A stretch of DNA of 64,000 bases, taken from positions 297,779 through 361,778 of the forward strand of contig NZ_KI440837.1 of assembly GCF_000474945.1 (NCBI RefSeq), given 5' to 3'. Made by a program: the position numbers and the translations under genes. This DNA comes from Solimonas soli DSM 21787. GTDB lineage: Bacteria; Pseudomonadota; Gammaproteobacteria; Nevskiales; Nevskiaceae. Below are positions 52,335 to 63,994 of the stretch, one piece after another (positions within the stretch are counted from its first letter, which is position 1; every line of letters starts with the position of its first letter). The notes under the pieces were generated by a model. That model ran no database searches. It was not told where the DNA came from and was given only the letters and a program-made list of their open reading frames with translations.

Positions 52335-52349
52335 TGTTACATTGTAACA
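52335..52349 (-). promoter_or_regulatory. Zur-box dyad before zigA
   Basis: TGTTAC-ATT-GTAACA is a perfect 6+6 inverted repeat. On the minus strand the core contains TACAAT, a good -10, so a bound repressor would cover the promoter. It lies 17 bp upstream of the zigA ATG and closely matches the site at 40412-40426. Confidence 0.8.
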
Positions 52350-52583
52350 ATAACACGGCATCGCGCCGCACTTCGCCGCCCGCTTGAACGCAGCCCTGCC
52401 CGGCGATCGACGGCATCGACCGCGAAGCGACGCCGTCGCTCCTTGCGGGCGCGCGGCGGATGCGCGGCACGACGAGTGCCGACAGGATGATGACGGACAG
52501 CGAATGATCGAGCGCGAGTACCGCGATGGCGCACATCGCGGCGCGCGTCAGCTCGAGCCGTAGTCCGGGCGCGCCGGCGCGGT

Positions 52584-53444
52584 TCAACCGAGCGGGTGGT
52601 GGCGTTCGAGGAAGCCGATCACGCCCTCGTTGAAGGCGTCGTTGCGATCACCGGCGACCATGTGCCCCGCGCCCGGCACGTCGAATACTTCGAGGCCGGG
52701 AAGATGCGCGCGGAATTCATTGATGCCGTCCTCGGTGACGATGTCACTCTGGGTGCCGCGCACGAGCAGGGTCGGCGTGCGAATGTGCGAGGCGGCGCGC
52801 AGCATCAGGTCGGCGAACTGCGGCGGCTCGGAGCGGCGCGGATTGTCGACGAACCGCGGATCCCAGTGCCAGTAGAGCCGGCCGTCGTCGCGGCGGCGCA
52901 GGTTCTTCATCAGGCCGGAGATGTCCTTCGGGCGCGGGCGGTGCGGGTTGTACGCGCTGACCGCATCGGCCGCCTCCTCCAGCGTCGCGAAACCGGCGCG
53001 TCCGCTCTGCATGAATTCGGCGATCTTCTTGCCGCCGCTCTGGTTGACGCGCGGCACGATGTCGACGAGCACCAGCGCCGTGGCGATCGGCTGCGCCGCG
53101 CCGCCCGCCGCATAGAGAATCGTCGCGCCGCCCATCGACGCGCCGACCAGGGCCGGCGGGCGGGTGAGCGTCGCGATCACGGCGCGCAGGTCGCCGACCA
53201 TGGCGTCGAGCGAATAGTCGCCATCTGGCGCCCAGTCGCTGTCGCCGTGTCCGCGCGCGTCCAGGTTGATGACGTGATAGCCGCGCCGCAGCAGCTCGCG
53301 CATCGCGCCGCCCCAGGAATGCCGCGTCTGTCCACCGCCGTGCAGCAGCAGGACCGGCGGTGCCGCGGGATCGCCGCCAACGTCGGCGCTGATGTGCAGA
53401 CCACTTGGCACGACGTAGCGGCGTACTTCAAGCGGCAAACTCAT
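52584..53444 (-). CDS. Alpha/beta hydrolase
   Basis: The 286-residue protein has the oxyanion region [26 protein letters not shown], the nucleophile elbow [17 protein letters not shown] (Ser in GASMGG) and the C-terminal catalytic histidine in [20 protein letters not shown]. These fit an esterase, lactonase or epoxide-hydrolase-like enzyme; the substrate cannot be assigned. ATG 53442-53444 matches family N-termini. It stands between the zinc block and tRNA-Ala with no evident operon partner. Confidence 0.88.
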   Translation of the reverse strand: MSLPLEVRRYVVPSGLHISADVGGDPAAPPVLLLHGGGQTRHSWGGAMRELLRRGYHVINLDARGHGDSDWAPDGDYSLDAMVGDLRAVIATLTRPPALVGASMGGATILYAAGGAAQPIATALVLVDIVPRVNQSGGKKIAEFMQSGRAGFATLEEAADAVSAYNPHRPRPKDISGLMKNLRRRDDGRLYWHWDPRFVDNPRRSEPPQFADLMLRAASHIRTPTLLVRGTQSDIVTEDGINEFRAHLPGLEVFDVPGAGHMVAGDRNDAFNEGVIGFLERHHPLG

Positions 53445-53542
53445 TCGAAGGTTCCGGTCTATTGTCTCGACGCGCGGCGGCGTCAGGGCGGCTCGCATTC
53501 GATCATGCCTGAAGAACGCCGGACAAGCGGCCGCATCGCCCA

Positions 53543-53569
53543 ACAAAAAACCGCGCACCTGGCGCGGTT
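53543..53569 (-). terminator. Rho-independent terminator after tRNA-Ala
   Basis: On the minus strand an 8 bp stem AACCGCGC/GCGCGGTT with a five-base loop runs into TTTTTTG (complement of 53544-53550). It lies 24 bp beyond the tRNA 3' end. Confidence 0.88.
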
Positions 53570-53592
53570 CCTGTTACGTCTCAGATCCCGGA

Positions 53593-53668
<76 letters not shown>

Positions 53669-53729
53669 ACACGAGGACGCGTATTGTACTGATCGGCACC
53701 CAAAACACCAGCGCCGCCGCCGCGGCGGC

Positions 53730-54143
53730 TCAGCTGCCGCCGAGCGTCACGACCACGCGGCGGTGATGCGCGCTGCGACGGTGTTCCCAGACGTAGAGGC
53801 CCTGCCAGGTGCCGAGCAGCAACGCGCCATCCCCGATCGGCACCGTCAGCTCGACGCCGGCCACCAGGCTGCGAATGTGCGCCGGCATGTCGTCCGCGCC
53901 CTCGTCGTCGTGGCGATAGGCGGTCGCGCTGTCCGGCGCCAGATGTGCTGCCCAAGCCTGCAGGTCATCGCGCACGGCCGGCGCGGCGTTCTCGGTGATG
54001 CACAGCGAAGCCGAGGTGTGCTGCAGGAACAGATGGCAGAGTCCCGTGCGGATGCCGCTGGCAGCGGTGATCTGGCGCACGGTCCGGGTGATCTCGCTGA
54101 AGCCGCGCCCCGCGGTACGAAGTTCGATGATCTGTTGCTGCAT
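53730..54143 (-). CDS. YjbQ/UPF0047 family protein
   Basis: The 137-residue protein has the UPF0047 pattern: RGFSEITRTVRQITAASGIR, HLFLQHTSASLCITENAAP, DDEGADDMPAHIRSLVAGVE and GTWQGLYVWEHRR. The Escherichia coli member YjbQ has weak thiamine-phosphate synthase activity when overproduced; the real role is unknown. Conserved His and Asp/Glu residues form a likely metal pocket. ATG 54141-54143 is preceded by GGAG. Confidence 0.93.
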   Translation of the reverse strand: MQQQIIELRTAGRGFSEITRTVRQITAASGIRTGLCHLFLQHTSASLCITENAAPAVRDDLQAWAAHLAPDSATAYRHDDEGADDMPAHIRSLVAGVELTVPIGDGALLLGTWQGLYVWEHRRSAHHRRVVVTLGGS

Positions 54144-54313
54144 GTCGCTCCTCTCCTGCCCGATGGTTTGCGCGGGACACCGCGCCCGGACCTGCGGAAT
54201 GAACTTAACGGTTTGATTCTAAAGCTCATGTCCGCAGCCCTTTCCGGCGCAAAAAAAGCCTGCTAAAAACGCGCGCCAAGTGATCCCGATTTGTTGTCAG
54301 GCTCCACGCCGAG

Positions 54314-54541
54314 ATGGGTATGCCGCGCAAGCCGAAGAAGCAAGCTGCACCGAACGACGCCAGCAAGAACTACGACGAGTTCGTCGACGAGGCCGATGCC
54401 ATCGAAGACGACAGCGTGGCCGCTGCCGACGGGCCGACCGGGCTGCCCGCCAAATCGCGGGACTGGCGCGACGTCGAGAAGCTGCAGGAGGAACGGCGGC
54501 TGCGCAAGCTGATCGCCGACGATCTCGACTTCGATCTGTAG
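54314..54541 (+). CDS. PA3496-like small acidic protein
   Basis: The 75-residue hydrophilic protein begins MGMPRKPKKQAAPNDASKN. An acidic middle (YDEFVDEADAIEDDS) and RDWRDVEKLQEERRLRKLI near the C-terminus follow. It matches the small family named after PA3496, described as putative envelope-integrity proteins; the function is not established. Two in-frame ATGs (54314, 54320) are possible starts. It converges with the LOG-family gene, 18 bp apart. Confidence 0.75.
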   Translation: MGMPRKPKKQAAPNDASKNYDEFVDEADAIEDDSVAAADGPTGLPAKSRDWRDVEKLQEERRLRKLIADDLDFDL

Positions 54542-54559
54542 AACGCCTGCGCCGCCCGC

Positions 54560-55300
54560 CTACGGCGAGGCGGCGATGCTTTCCTCCGGCGGGTGCGGCC
54601 GCAGCTCGCTGCGCAAAAGCTCGAAAGCGGCATCGGCGTCGTCGCAGTAGCGGAACAGCTCGACGTCCTCCGGCGAGATCAGGCCTCGCTCGACGAGGCG
54701 TCCGAAATCGATCAACCCCTCCCAGAACGAGCGCCCGTACAGCAGGATCGGGATGCGCGAGACCTTGTGCGTCTGGGTCAGCGTCAGCAGTTCGAACAGC
54801 TCATCGAGCGTTCCGAAGCCGCCGGGGAAGAACACCGCGCCGCGCGCCAGCTTGACGAGCCAGAACTTGCGCATGAAGAAGTAGTGGAACTGGAAGGCGT
54901 GCGCGTCGTCGATATGCTCGTTCAGACGCTGCGGCTCGAACGGCAGCGAGATGTTGAGGCCGACGTTGAGCCCCTGGTCGACGCGCCCGCCGCCGACATG
55001 CGCGGCCTCCATGATGCCCGGACCGCCGCCGGTGCAGACGTAGAAGCGCTCCTGCACGGTATGCGTCTCGAGCGTCCAGCGCGCCAGTTTTTCGGCCAGT
55101 TGCGCCGCCTCGGCGTACCAGTCGCGGCCGTCGCTGCCGCGTCCGAGCCGCAGGCGCGCCGAACCGAAGAATGCCACCGTGTTGCGCACGCCGGTGCGCC
55201 GGAAGCGCTGCTCGGGTTCGACATACTCGCAGAGGATGCGCACGCCGCGCGCCTCCTCGCTCATCAGGAATTGTTCGTTCTTGTATGCCTTGTCCGGCAT
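54560..55300 (-). CDS. LOG-family (TIGR00730-type) protein
   Basis: The 246-residue Rossmann-fold protein has the LOG signature GTLDELFELLTLTQT preceded by PGGF, and VCTGGGPGIMEAAH. Family members release free cytokinin-like bases from nucleotides or, in bacteria such as PpnN, cleave nucleoside monophosphates. N-terminal FFGSARLRLGRG is also typical. The ATG at 55298-55300 fits. It is downstream of DUF1631 on the same strand, with 44 bp between, so they may be co-transcribed. Confidence 0.9.
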   Translation of the reverse strand: MPDKAYKNEQFLMSEEARGVRILCEYVEPEQRFRRTGVRNTVAFFGSARLRLGRGSDGRDWYAEAAQLAEKLARWTLETHTVQERFYVCTGGGPGIMEAAHVGGGRVDQGLNVGLNISLPFEPQRLNEHIDDAHAFQFHYFFMRKFWLVKLARGAVFFPGGFGTLDELFELLTLTQTHKVSRIPILLYGRSFWEGLIDFGRLVERGLISPEDVELFRYCDDADAAFELLRSELRPHPPEESIAASP

Positions 55301-55344
55301 GCCAGCTCCTCTGTCGCGATGCGGCGCCAGCGCCGCGCTCGAAC

Positions 55345-57567
55345 TCAGGCGCTGGCAGGAGGATTCTGCAGCCAGCCCAGAGCCGACGCCGGCTCGCGTG
55401 TGAACGGAAGCGCCGCGATGCGCGCGATCGCCGTCTGCAGCTCCGGCGCCGGGTCGATCGCCGCGAGGCGGCCTTCGGCAAGCTCGGTCGCAAACACCAG
55501 GGCGCGCATGCTGATGAAGCGCTCTTCCATGTAGTGGCCCAGCAGGACCGATTGCTGCGCCGGGTAATACGCCTTGACCCGCACCCAGTGCTTGGTCTGC
55601 GCGCCCGACTCGTACAGCGTAAACCAGGCGCCCGGCAGCAGCACGATCGACAGCAGGCCCTGCAGTTCCTGCTCGGGCGTGGGCTGCCGCTGCGGCGGCG
55701 CGTCGGGGCGCGTCGCCACGTCGCCGAGGCCTTCCTCGATGAGCGCGTCGTTCAGCGAAACCTCGAGCTTGCGCTCCAGGTATGCCTGCAGCAGGCCGGC
55801 GACGACGTCTTCGAGCTTCTGCCTTGCGAAACCCACTTCCGCGAGGCGGTTCGTCACCTCGGCGACCAGTTCCGCCTCGAGCGCGACGCGCTCCTCAGCA
55901 CTGCGGCGATCGGGGCCGAGGCTGTGCAGCACGCGGTCGACGAGATCCATCGTCGCCACCCAGCTGCGACCCTCGATGCCGTCGCGGATGTAGTCGACGC
56001 AGAGCCGCGGCCCGAAGCCGGACAGCATCAGGCGCATGGCGCCGGTCGGCAGCACGCGCTCGCCGACGCGCATCTTCAGCTCGTGGGCGACGATGCGGCG
56101 GATGCGTTCGATCTGCTGGCGATTGCGGTTCTGCTGCGTCTCGTCCTGCTGGCGCAGGAAGCTGTCGGCGGTGTGTTCGTCGACGGCGATGCCCGGCGCG
56201 CTCTTCAGCTTGGCCGGATCGAGGTGGAAGCTGCGCGCGATTTCGTCGACCAGGCCCTGCAGCTCGCTGACGATCTGCTCGGGCACCGGCGCGCCGCCGG
56301 CACCGAGCTGCAGCGCCAGCTCGTAGAGATCATTGGTCGCGCGCCGCGCCGGATGGGTGCTGCTGGCGAAGAACTGCGGGTCGGCGAGCGCCGCCTTCAT
56401 CACCGGCAGCTGCAGTTTCGCGAGCAAGGGCTTCATCGCCTCCGGCAGGCGCGGATCGTTGTAGTAGCCGTCGAACATGCGCGCCACCAGGCCGACGTTC
56501 TGCGGCGGCAGCCAGGCCGGCGCCTGCGGCTGCTGGCCGTGCGAGTACGACTGCAGGATGTGGCTGATGTCGTGCGCCAGCCAGGCATCGTTGTAGGACG
56601 GTGCGGCGCCGCCGGCCGCCGCGTAGGCGCCGGCATAGGCCGGCCAGGACGGCGGATAGCCGGCCGCCGGCCCCGGCATGGCGCCGAAGCCAGCGCCGCC
56701 GTAAGGCGGCGGATTGGGGCTGGCGACGCCGTATGGCGCCGGCGAAGGCGGCGGCACGCCCATGTACTGGGCGAAGCGCTGCGTGTCGACGCCGCTGACC
56801 CAGCTCGGCATGGCGCCGCTGTCGGCGCCCGGCAAGGTCGCGGCGGCGCCCGGCATGCCGGGCATGGCCGGATGGCGCTTCGGCGGCGGCACGGCGCCGT
56901 CCTTGGGTTCGACGCCATGCCCGGCCAGCAGCTGGTTGGCGTGCACGAAGACCGCCGACATGTTGCCGACGACGACGCGGTCGAACAGCTTGTAGATGAC
57001 CAGCTTGATCGGGAAATCGACCTGCAGGTTCTGCACGGAATTCTGGAAGGCGCGGATGATGCGCGCCGGCGAGATGGCGTCCGGCGACAGCTGCCCGCCG
57101 GTCATGTCGGCCAGGCGCGCCATACGCCGCTGCAGTTCGACCAGCTCGTGCGCGTGCAGCGAGGTGGCCTTGCTTTCCATGTTGGAAACGGCGATGCGCT
57201 CCTCGAGCTGGTCGCCGTCCTGCAGCGACCACTGCGTCATGTCGCTGAGATCGACGTTGTCGCCGGGCGCCTCCGTGCCGATGCGCGACAGCGCATCCTG
57301 CAGCGAATGCTCGAAAGCCTTGATGATCTGCGCGCGCTGCATGCGCACGATGCGCATGGTGTCGAGATAGAGGCGCTGTTCGTCGCTGGAGCGCGCCTTC
57401 TCGGCCGAATCGAACAGGATGTCGTCGGCCTTCTCGAACATGGCGTTGAGCTGCTCGGCCAGCACGCTGATCGCCATCTGGTGCAGGGCGGCCACCACGG
57501 GGTTGCCACCCGCCGCCGGTGCAGACGGGTTGGCGGCACGCGCGCTGGCGTGGCTCTGGGCACTCAT
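55345..57567 (-). CDS. DUF1631 protein
   Basis: The 740-residue protein matches the DUF1631 family of gammaproteobacteria, whose function is unknown. The N-terminal helical region has VVAALHQMAISVLAEQLNAM. An Ala/Gly/Pro/Met-rich low-complexity linker spans about 230-330 (PPPYGGAGFGAMPGPAAGYP). The conserved C-terminal part contains FASSTHPARRATNDLYELAL, RWVRVKAYY-like strands and FISMRALVFATELAEGRLAA. No signal peptide is seen. ATG 57565-57567 starts the recognisable N-terminus. Confidence 0.85.
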   Translation of the reverse strand: MSAQSHASARAANPSAPAAGGNPVVAALHQMAISVLAEQLNAMFEKADDILFDSAEKARSSDEQRLYLDTMRIVRMQRAQIIKAFEHSLQDALSRIGTEAPGDNVDLSDMTQWSLQDGDQLEERIAVSNMESKATSLHAHELVELQRRMARLADMTGGQLSPDAISPARIIRAFQNSVQNLQVDFPIKLVIYKLFDRVVVGNMSAVFVHANQLLAGHGVEPKDGAVPPPKRHPAMPGMPGAAATLPGADSGAMPSWVSGVDTQRFAQYMGVPPPSPAPYGVASPNPPPYGGAGFGAMPGPAAGYPPSWPAYAGAYAAAGGAAPSYNDAWLAHDISHILQSYSHGQQPQAPAWLPPQNVGLVARMFDGYYNDPRLPEAMKPLLAKLQLPVMKAALADPQFFASSTHPARRATNDLYELALQLGAGGAPVPEQIVSELQGLVDEIARSFHLDPAKLKSAPGIAVDEHTADSFLRQQDETQQNRNRQQIERIRRIVAHELKMRVGERVLPTGAMRLMLSGFGPRLCVDYIRDGIEGRSWVATMDLVDRVLHSLGPDRRSAEERVALEAELVAEVTNRLAEVGFARQKLEDVVAGLLQAYLERKLEVSLNDALIEEGLGDVATRPDAPPQRQPTPEQELQGLLSIVLLPGAWFTLYESGAQTKHWVRVKAYYPAQQSVLLGHYMEERFISMRALVFATELAEGRLAAIDPAPELQTAIARIAALPFTREPASALGWLQNPPASA

Positions 57568-57722
57568 GGGGAATCGGTCCGGAACGATCTTCTGCGGGAG
57601 AAGGAACACAGCCACGGCCATGCGGCTGCCGGGCCAGTGTAGCCCAAGCGCCCCGCCACGACATGCGCAAGCCGCATCTGAACCATGTGCCGCAAAGCCC
57701 CCCCGGGCGTAACGCTTCGATA

Positions 57723-58286
57723 CTACTGCAAACCGCGCCGCCGGCCGGCATGCGCGAGCAGAAACTCCATCTGGTCGGCGAGGATGCGCCGATTCGACAA
57801 GATCAGATATTCGGCCAGATTCGGCGTGTACGGCACCGCCAGCAGGCGCATGTTCGCCTCTTCCGGCGTGCGGTCGTCCTTGCGCTGGTTGCAGCTGCGG
57901 CAGGCCGTCACGCAGTTCTCCCAGGCCGAGGCGCCGCCGCGCGAGGCCGGGATGATGTGATCCCGCGTCAGCAGATGCGCCGGGAACTGGTCGCCGCAGT
58001 ACAGGCAGAGATTGCGGTCGCGCTGGAACAGCGTGCGGTTGGTCAGCAGCGGCACGCCGCGGGCATGGCTCTTCGAGCGATCGGTGACGGCGATGATGGA
58101 GCCGATCTCGATCTGCGAGCGCTCGCCGCTCCTGGCATTGACGCCGCCGCGAATCAGGAAACGCTCGGCACCGGCCTCCCAGCGCACGCGACCGCGCGCA
58201 TACAGCGTCACCGCCGTGTGCCAGTGAATCCAGGAAACCGGCAGCCCGCCGGAATCCACTTTGAGGATGGCCGGAATGTTTTCCAT
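57723..58286 (-). CDS. HNH endonuclease family protein
   Basis: The 187-residue protein carries a complete HNH motif with zinc cysteines: RNLCLYCGDQF, LTRDHIIPASRGG, WENCVTACRSCNQRKDDRTP. The N-terminal part (ILKVDSGGLPVSWIHWHTAV) is typical of the stand-alone HNH proteins common in proteobacterial core genomes, whose substrate is unknown. ATG 58284-58286 is chosen over an upstream TTG. It is divergent from clpB; restriction or phage partners are not seen nearby. Confidence 0.9.
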   Translation of the reverse strand: MENIPAILKVDSGGLPVSWIHWHTAVTLYARGRVRWEAGAERFLIRGGVNARSGERSQIEIGSIIAVTDRSKSHARGVPLLTNRTLFQRDRNLCLYCGDQFPAHLLTRDHIIPASRGGASAWENCVTACRSCNQRKDDRTPEEANMRLLAVPYTPNLAEYLILSNRRILADQMEFLLAHAGRRRGLQ

Positions 58287-58527
58287 GCGTCCGTGCAACT
58301 GGAGCCCTTGAGCCCATTGAACCGCGCAAAGATGACAACATTTGGACGATATCTCGCCGAAGGCGTTCGGCGCAAGCCTGTCCGGTCAGTGACTTAGGGT
58401 GCTTTTCTGAGCCACTCTCGATTCCGTGAACTGCCCCTGTGAAACGCTTGGCGCGCTTGAATCGGAAGCCCGCGGCCGCACTTGAGCAGCAAATCCCACT
58501 GCCCCGCTTCATCCAAGGACCAACGCC

Positions 58528-61125
<2,598 letters not shown>

Positions 61126-61241
61126 GATGCGGCCATCGCCGGCTGGCCCGCGCGCCGGCCGGCGATGGCATGGCGGCGCCGCAGTTCGCGCGGGGCGGCG
61201 CGTAGAATGCGCCGACAATTAAAACAACTTGAGGATTGCGC

Positions 61242-63641
61242 ATGGATCGTACGCGACCGGCATCGTCGCGCATCGTCGCACTGGCTCTGCTCGCGCTCGG
61301 CGCCGTGTCGCCGGCGCCAGCCCGCGCCGAGGACGAGGAGTCGCTGCCCGACGTGCTTCCCGAAGTGATCGTCACCGCGCAGAAGTTCGCGCAATCCGTC
61401 GAGCAGGTGCCGGTCTCGGTCGGCACGATCGACGGCGAGCTGATGCAGCAGAGCGGCGCCACCAATTTCCAGGACCTGCAGACCTACGTCGGCAACGTCA
61501 GCCTGTCGATCTCGCCGACCGGCGGCGATTTCTTCATCCGCGGTTTCGGCACGCTGTCGACCAATGCCGGCTTCGAACCTTCGGTCGGCACCGTCGTCGA
61601 CGGCGTGTTCTACGGCCGCTCGAATTTCCTCTCCGTGTTCTTCAACGACGTGCAGCGCATGGAAGTGCTGCGCGGCCCGCAGGGCACGCTGTTCGGCAAG
61701 AACAGCACGGCCGGCGTGTTCAATCTCGTCACCCGCGCGCCGGCCGACCGCTTCGGCTTCGGCGGCGAGCTTTACGTCGCCGACGACGGCGAGCGCGCCG
61801 CGCGGCCGACGCTGAATCTCGCGCTCGGCGAGCGCTGGTCGGCGCGCCTGGTCGGCAATTTCTCGCGCGACGATGGCCAGCTCACCAATACCGATCTCGA
61901 CCGCCCGGAAGTCGACGTCGACCAGGACACCCTGCGCCTGCGCCTGCGCTACGACGGCGGCCCGCTGCGCGTCGACCTCGGCGGCTTCTATTCCGAGCAG
62001 AGCCTCAACGCCAACAACTTCCAGCTCACGCACGTCTCCGAGCCGATGCGCGTGGTCATGCAGCACTACGACCCCGACTTCGAGGATCGCTTCGACTTCC
62101 GCAACTCGGCCAACGTACCCTCGCGCGGCGAGACCGACTTCTCCGGCGCCAACCTCACGGTCGACTACAAGCTCGACGGCCTGTGGGACATCGACAGCGT
62201 CGCCCTCACCTCGGTCAGCGCCTGGGCGCGGCAGCTGCTGAAGGCGCGCGACATCGACGGTGACTTCTCGCCGGTGCCGGTGATCCGCGACACCCTGAGC
62301 CGGCCGGCGCCCTTCGACCAGTACAGCCAGGAAATCCGCCTCGCCGGCCACGACGACAGCATCGCCGGCTTCGGCGCCGGCCTCGACTTCGTGCTCGGCG
62401 CCTACTACTACGACTCGACCTTCAACGCCAATGACCTGTTCCAGCTCGAAGACCTCGGCGCCGCGCTCGCCTACCTCACCGCCGCGCAGGCCGGCAATCC
62501 GAACGGCAACGCCCTGCTGCGCATCGGCGGCGTGCCGCTGACGCGGCTGGCGATTCCGGTCGGCCGCCTCGCCGACCTGCTCGAACCGGCGCTGCGCCCG
62601 GTGATCGGCGAGCGCCAGGCGGCGACGGTGACGCTGGACCAGCGCACCAGCACGGCGGCGCTGTTCGGGCAGATCGAATATTTCATCATCGAGCGCTGGG
62701 CGCTGATCCTCGGCGGCCGCGTCGGCTACGAGCACAAGCAGGGCCAGTTCTCCAGCCAGGCCGAGGGCGCGCTGATCCCGCTGGTCGCCGACCAGAACGA
62801 TTTCAGCGAGAGCCGCAACCACAGCGAAAACGAGTTCTCGCCGAAGGCCGGCATCAAGTGGCAGCCGCAGACCGACACCAACGTCTACCTGACGTGGACG
62901 CGCGGCTACAAGAGCGGCGGCTTCAATGCGCTGCCGCTCAACGACAAGAACCTCGAGTTCGAACCCGAACGCGCGACCAGCCTCGAACTGGGCGCCAAGG
63001 CGCGCCTGCTGCAGGGTTCGATGCGCGTCAGCGCCGCGCTGTTCTCGACCGACTTCGACAATCTGCAGGTTTCGACGTTCAGCAGCGGCAACGGCGCCGC
63101 CGCGCCGGTCTTCCTCAACGCGGCGAGCGCGCGCTCGCGCGGCGGCGAGCTCGAAGTGCACTGGCTGACGCCGATTCCGGGCGTCGCCTTCTACGGCTCG
63201 GCCGGCTACGCCAACGCCTACTACACGAGCTATCCCGACGCGCCGGCGCCGGCCACCTCGGACCAGTCGACGCAGGACCTGTCCGGCAAGACGCTGTCGA
63301 ACGCGCCGAAGTGGACGGCGGCGGCGATCCCGTCCTTCACCACGATCCTGCCCGGCGGCACCTTGATGACCGTGGCGCTCGACGTGCTCTACCGCAGCCA
63401 GCGCTATGTCGACGTCGATCTCGCGCCGGAAAAGCTGCAGCCGCAGACCACCGAGGTCAACGCGCGCATCGTGCTCGGTTCGCAGCGCGGCGGCTGGACG
63501 CTGGCCTTCGCAGCCCGCAATCTGACCCACGAAGCCTCGACCGACCAGGTCCTCGACGAGCCGCTGGCGCCCGGCAATTACGCGGCGGCGCGCGCCGATC
63601 GCGGTCGCGTGCTGTCGGCGAACCTGATCCTCGACCTCTAG
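61242..63641 (+). CDS. TonB-dependent receptor
   Basis: The 799-residue receptor has a signal peptide (RIVALALLALGAVSPAPARA) and a TonB-box-like LPEVIVTAQKFAQSVEQVPV. The plug has GGDFFIRGFGTLSTNAGFEP and MEVLRGPQGTLFGKNSTAGV. A 22-strand barrel with LTWTRGYKSGGFNALPLND follows and ends RVLSANLILDL. ATG 61242 has GAGGA six bases upstream. The substrate is unknown; feoA follows and may share iron control, but the receptor lacks an own Fur box here. Confidence 0.93.
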   Translation: MDRTRPASSRIVALALLALGAVSPAPARAEDEESLPDVLPEVIVTAQKFAQSVEQVPVSVGTIDGELMQQSGATNFQDLQTYVGNVSLSISPTGGDFFIRGFGTLSTNAGFEPSVGTVVDGVFYGRSNFLSVFFNDVQRMEVLRGPQGTLFGKNSTAGVFNLVTRAPADRFGFGGELYVADDGERAARPTLNLALGERWSARLVGNFSRDDGQLTNTDLDRPEVDVDQDTLRLRLRYDGGPLRVDLGGFYSEQSLNANNFQLTHVSEPMRVVMQHYDPDFEDRFDFRNSANVPSRGETDFSGANLTVDYKLDGLWDIDSVALTSVSAWARQLLKARDIDGDFSPVPVIRDTLSRPAPFDQYSQEIRLAGHDDSIAGFGAGLDFVLGAYYYDSTFNANDLFQLEDLGAALAYLTAAQAGNPNGNALLRIGGVPLTRLAIPVGRLADLLEPALRPVIGERQAATVTLDQRTSTAALFGQIEYFIIERWALILGGRVGYEHKQGQFSSQAEGALIPLVADQNDFSESRNHSENEFSPKAGIKWQPQTDTNVYLTWTRGYKSGGFNALPLNDKNLEFEPERATSLELGAKARLLQGSMRVSAALFSTDFDNLQVSTFSSGNGAAAPVFLNAASARSRGGELEVHWLTPIPGVAFYGSAGYANAYYTSYPDAPAPATSDQSTQDLSGKTLSNAPKWTAAAIPSFTTILPGGTLMTVALDVLYRSQRYVDVDLAPEKLQPQTTEVNARIVLGSQRGGWTLAFAARNLTHEASTDQVLDEPLAPGNYAAARADRGRVLSANLILDL

Positions 63642-63704
63642 ACCGACCGCCCGGCGCGCCAGGCCACGCGCCGGTCGCCACGGCGGCCGGCGCGTGGCCG
63701 GCGT

Positions 63705-63725
63705 GATACGATAACGATTCTTATC
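63705..63725 (+). promoter_or_regulatory. Possible Fur box before feoA
   Basis: GATACGATAACGATTCTTATC contains the inverted repeat GATAA-N6-TTATC (63710-63725) and resembles overlapping GATAAT hexamers of Fur sites. It is the only AT-rich patch between the receptor and feoA. The match to the 19 bp consensus is moderate. Confidence 0.5.
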
Positions 63726-63751
63726 TACGCCGAGTGTCCGTTCCCATTTCG

Positions 63752-63994
63752 ATGCGCCTGTCCGAACTCCCGCACAACGTCGCCGCGATCGTTCGCGCGG
63801 TCGAGGACGCTGGCCCCGGCGATGTCATCGCGCGGCGTCTGCGCGACCTCGGCTTCGTCGACGGCGAGCCGGTGCGCATCGTCGCGCACGGACCGGTGCA
63901 GGGCGATCCGCTGCTCGTGCAGATCGGCTATACGCGCTTCGCCCTGCGCCGCGCCGAGGCGGCGCGGGTGCGGGTTGCGCAGGAAGCCGCATGA
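63752..63994 (+). CDS. feoA: Ferrous iron transport protein A
   Basis: The 80-residue SH3-like protein (MRLSELPHNVAAIVRAVEDA ... IGYTRFALRRAEAARVRV) matches FeoA, the cytosolic accessory of the FeoB ferrous iron channel. ATG 63752 gives the family N-terminus; a GTG 18 bases upstream is an alternative, and neither has a clear Shine-Dalgarno. It probably lies under the Fur-like site at 63705. feoB appears to start at 63991, overlapping its stop. Confidence 0.9.
   Translation: MRLSELPHNVAAIVRAVEDAGPGDVIARRLRDLGFVDGEPVRIVAHGPVQGDPLLVQIGYTRFALRRAEAARVRVAQEAA

Noticed and set aside
52318..52587. Upstream extension of zigA with a hydrophobic stretch ([20 protein letters not shown])
   Set aside because: It would cross the Zur operator and promoter, and ATG 52317 has its own Shine-Dalgarno and the family N-terminus.
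58456..58476. Sigma32 promoter for clpB
   Set aside because: CTTGAA is present but no CCCCAT-like -10 lies at the right distance.
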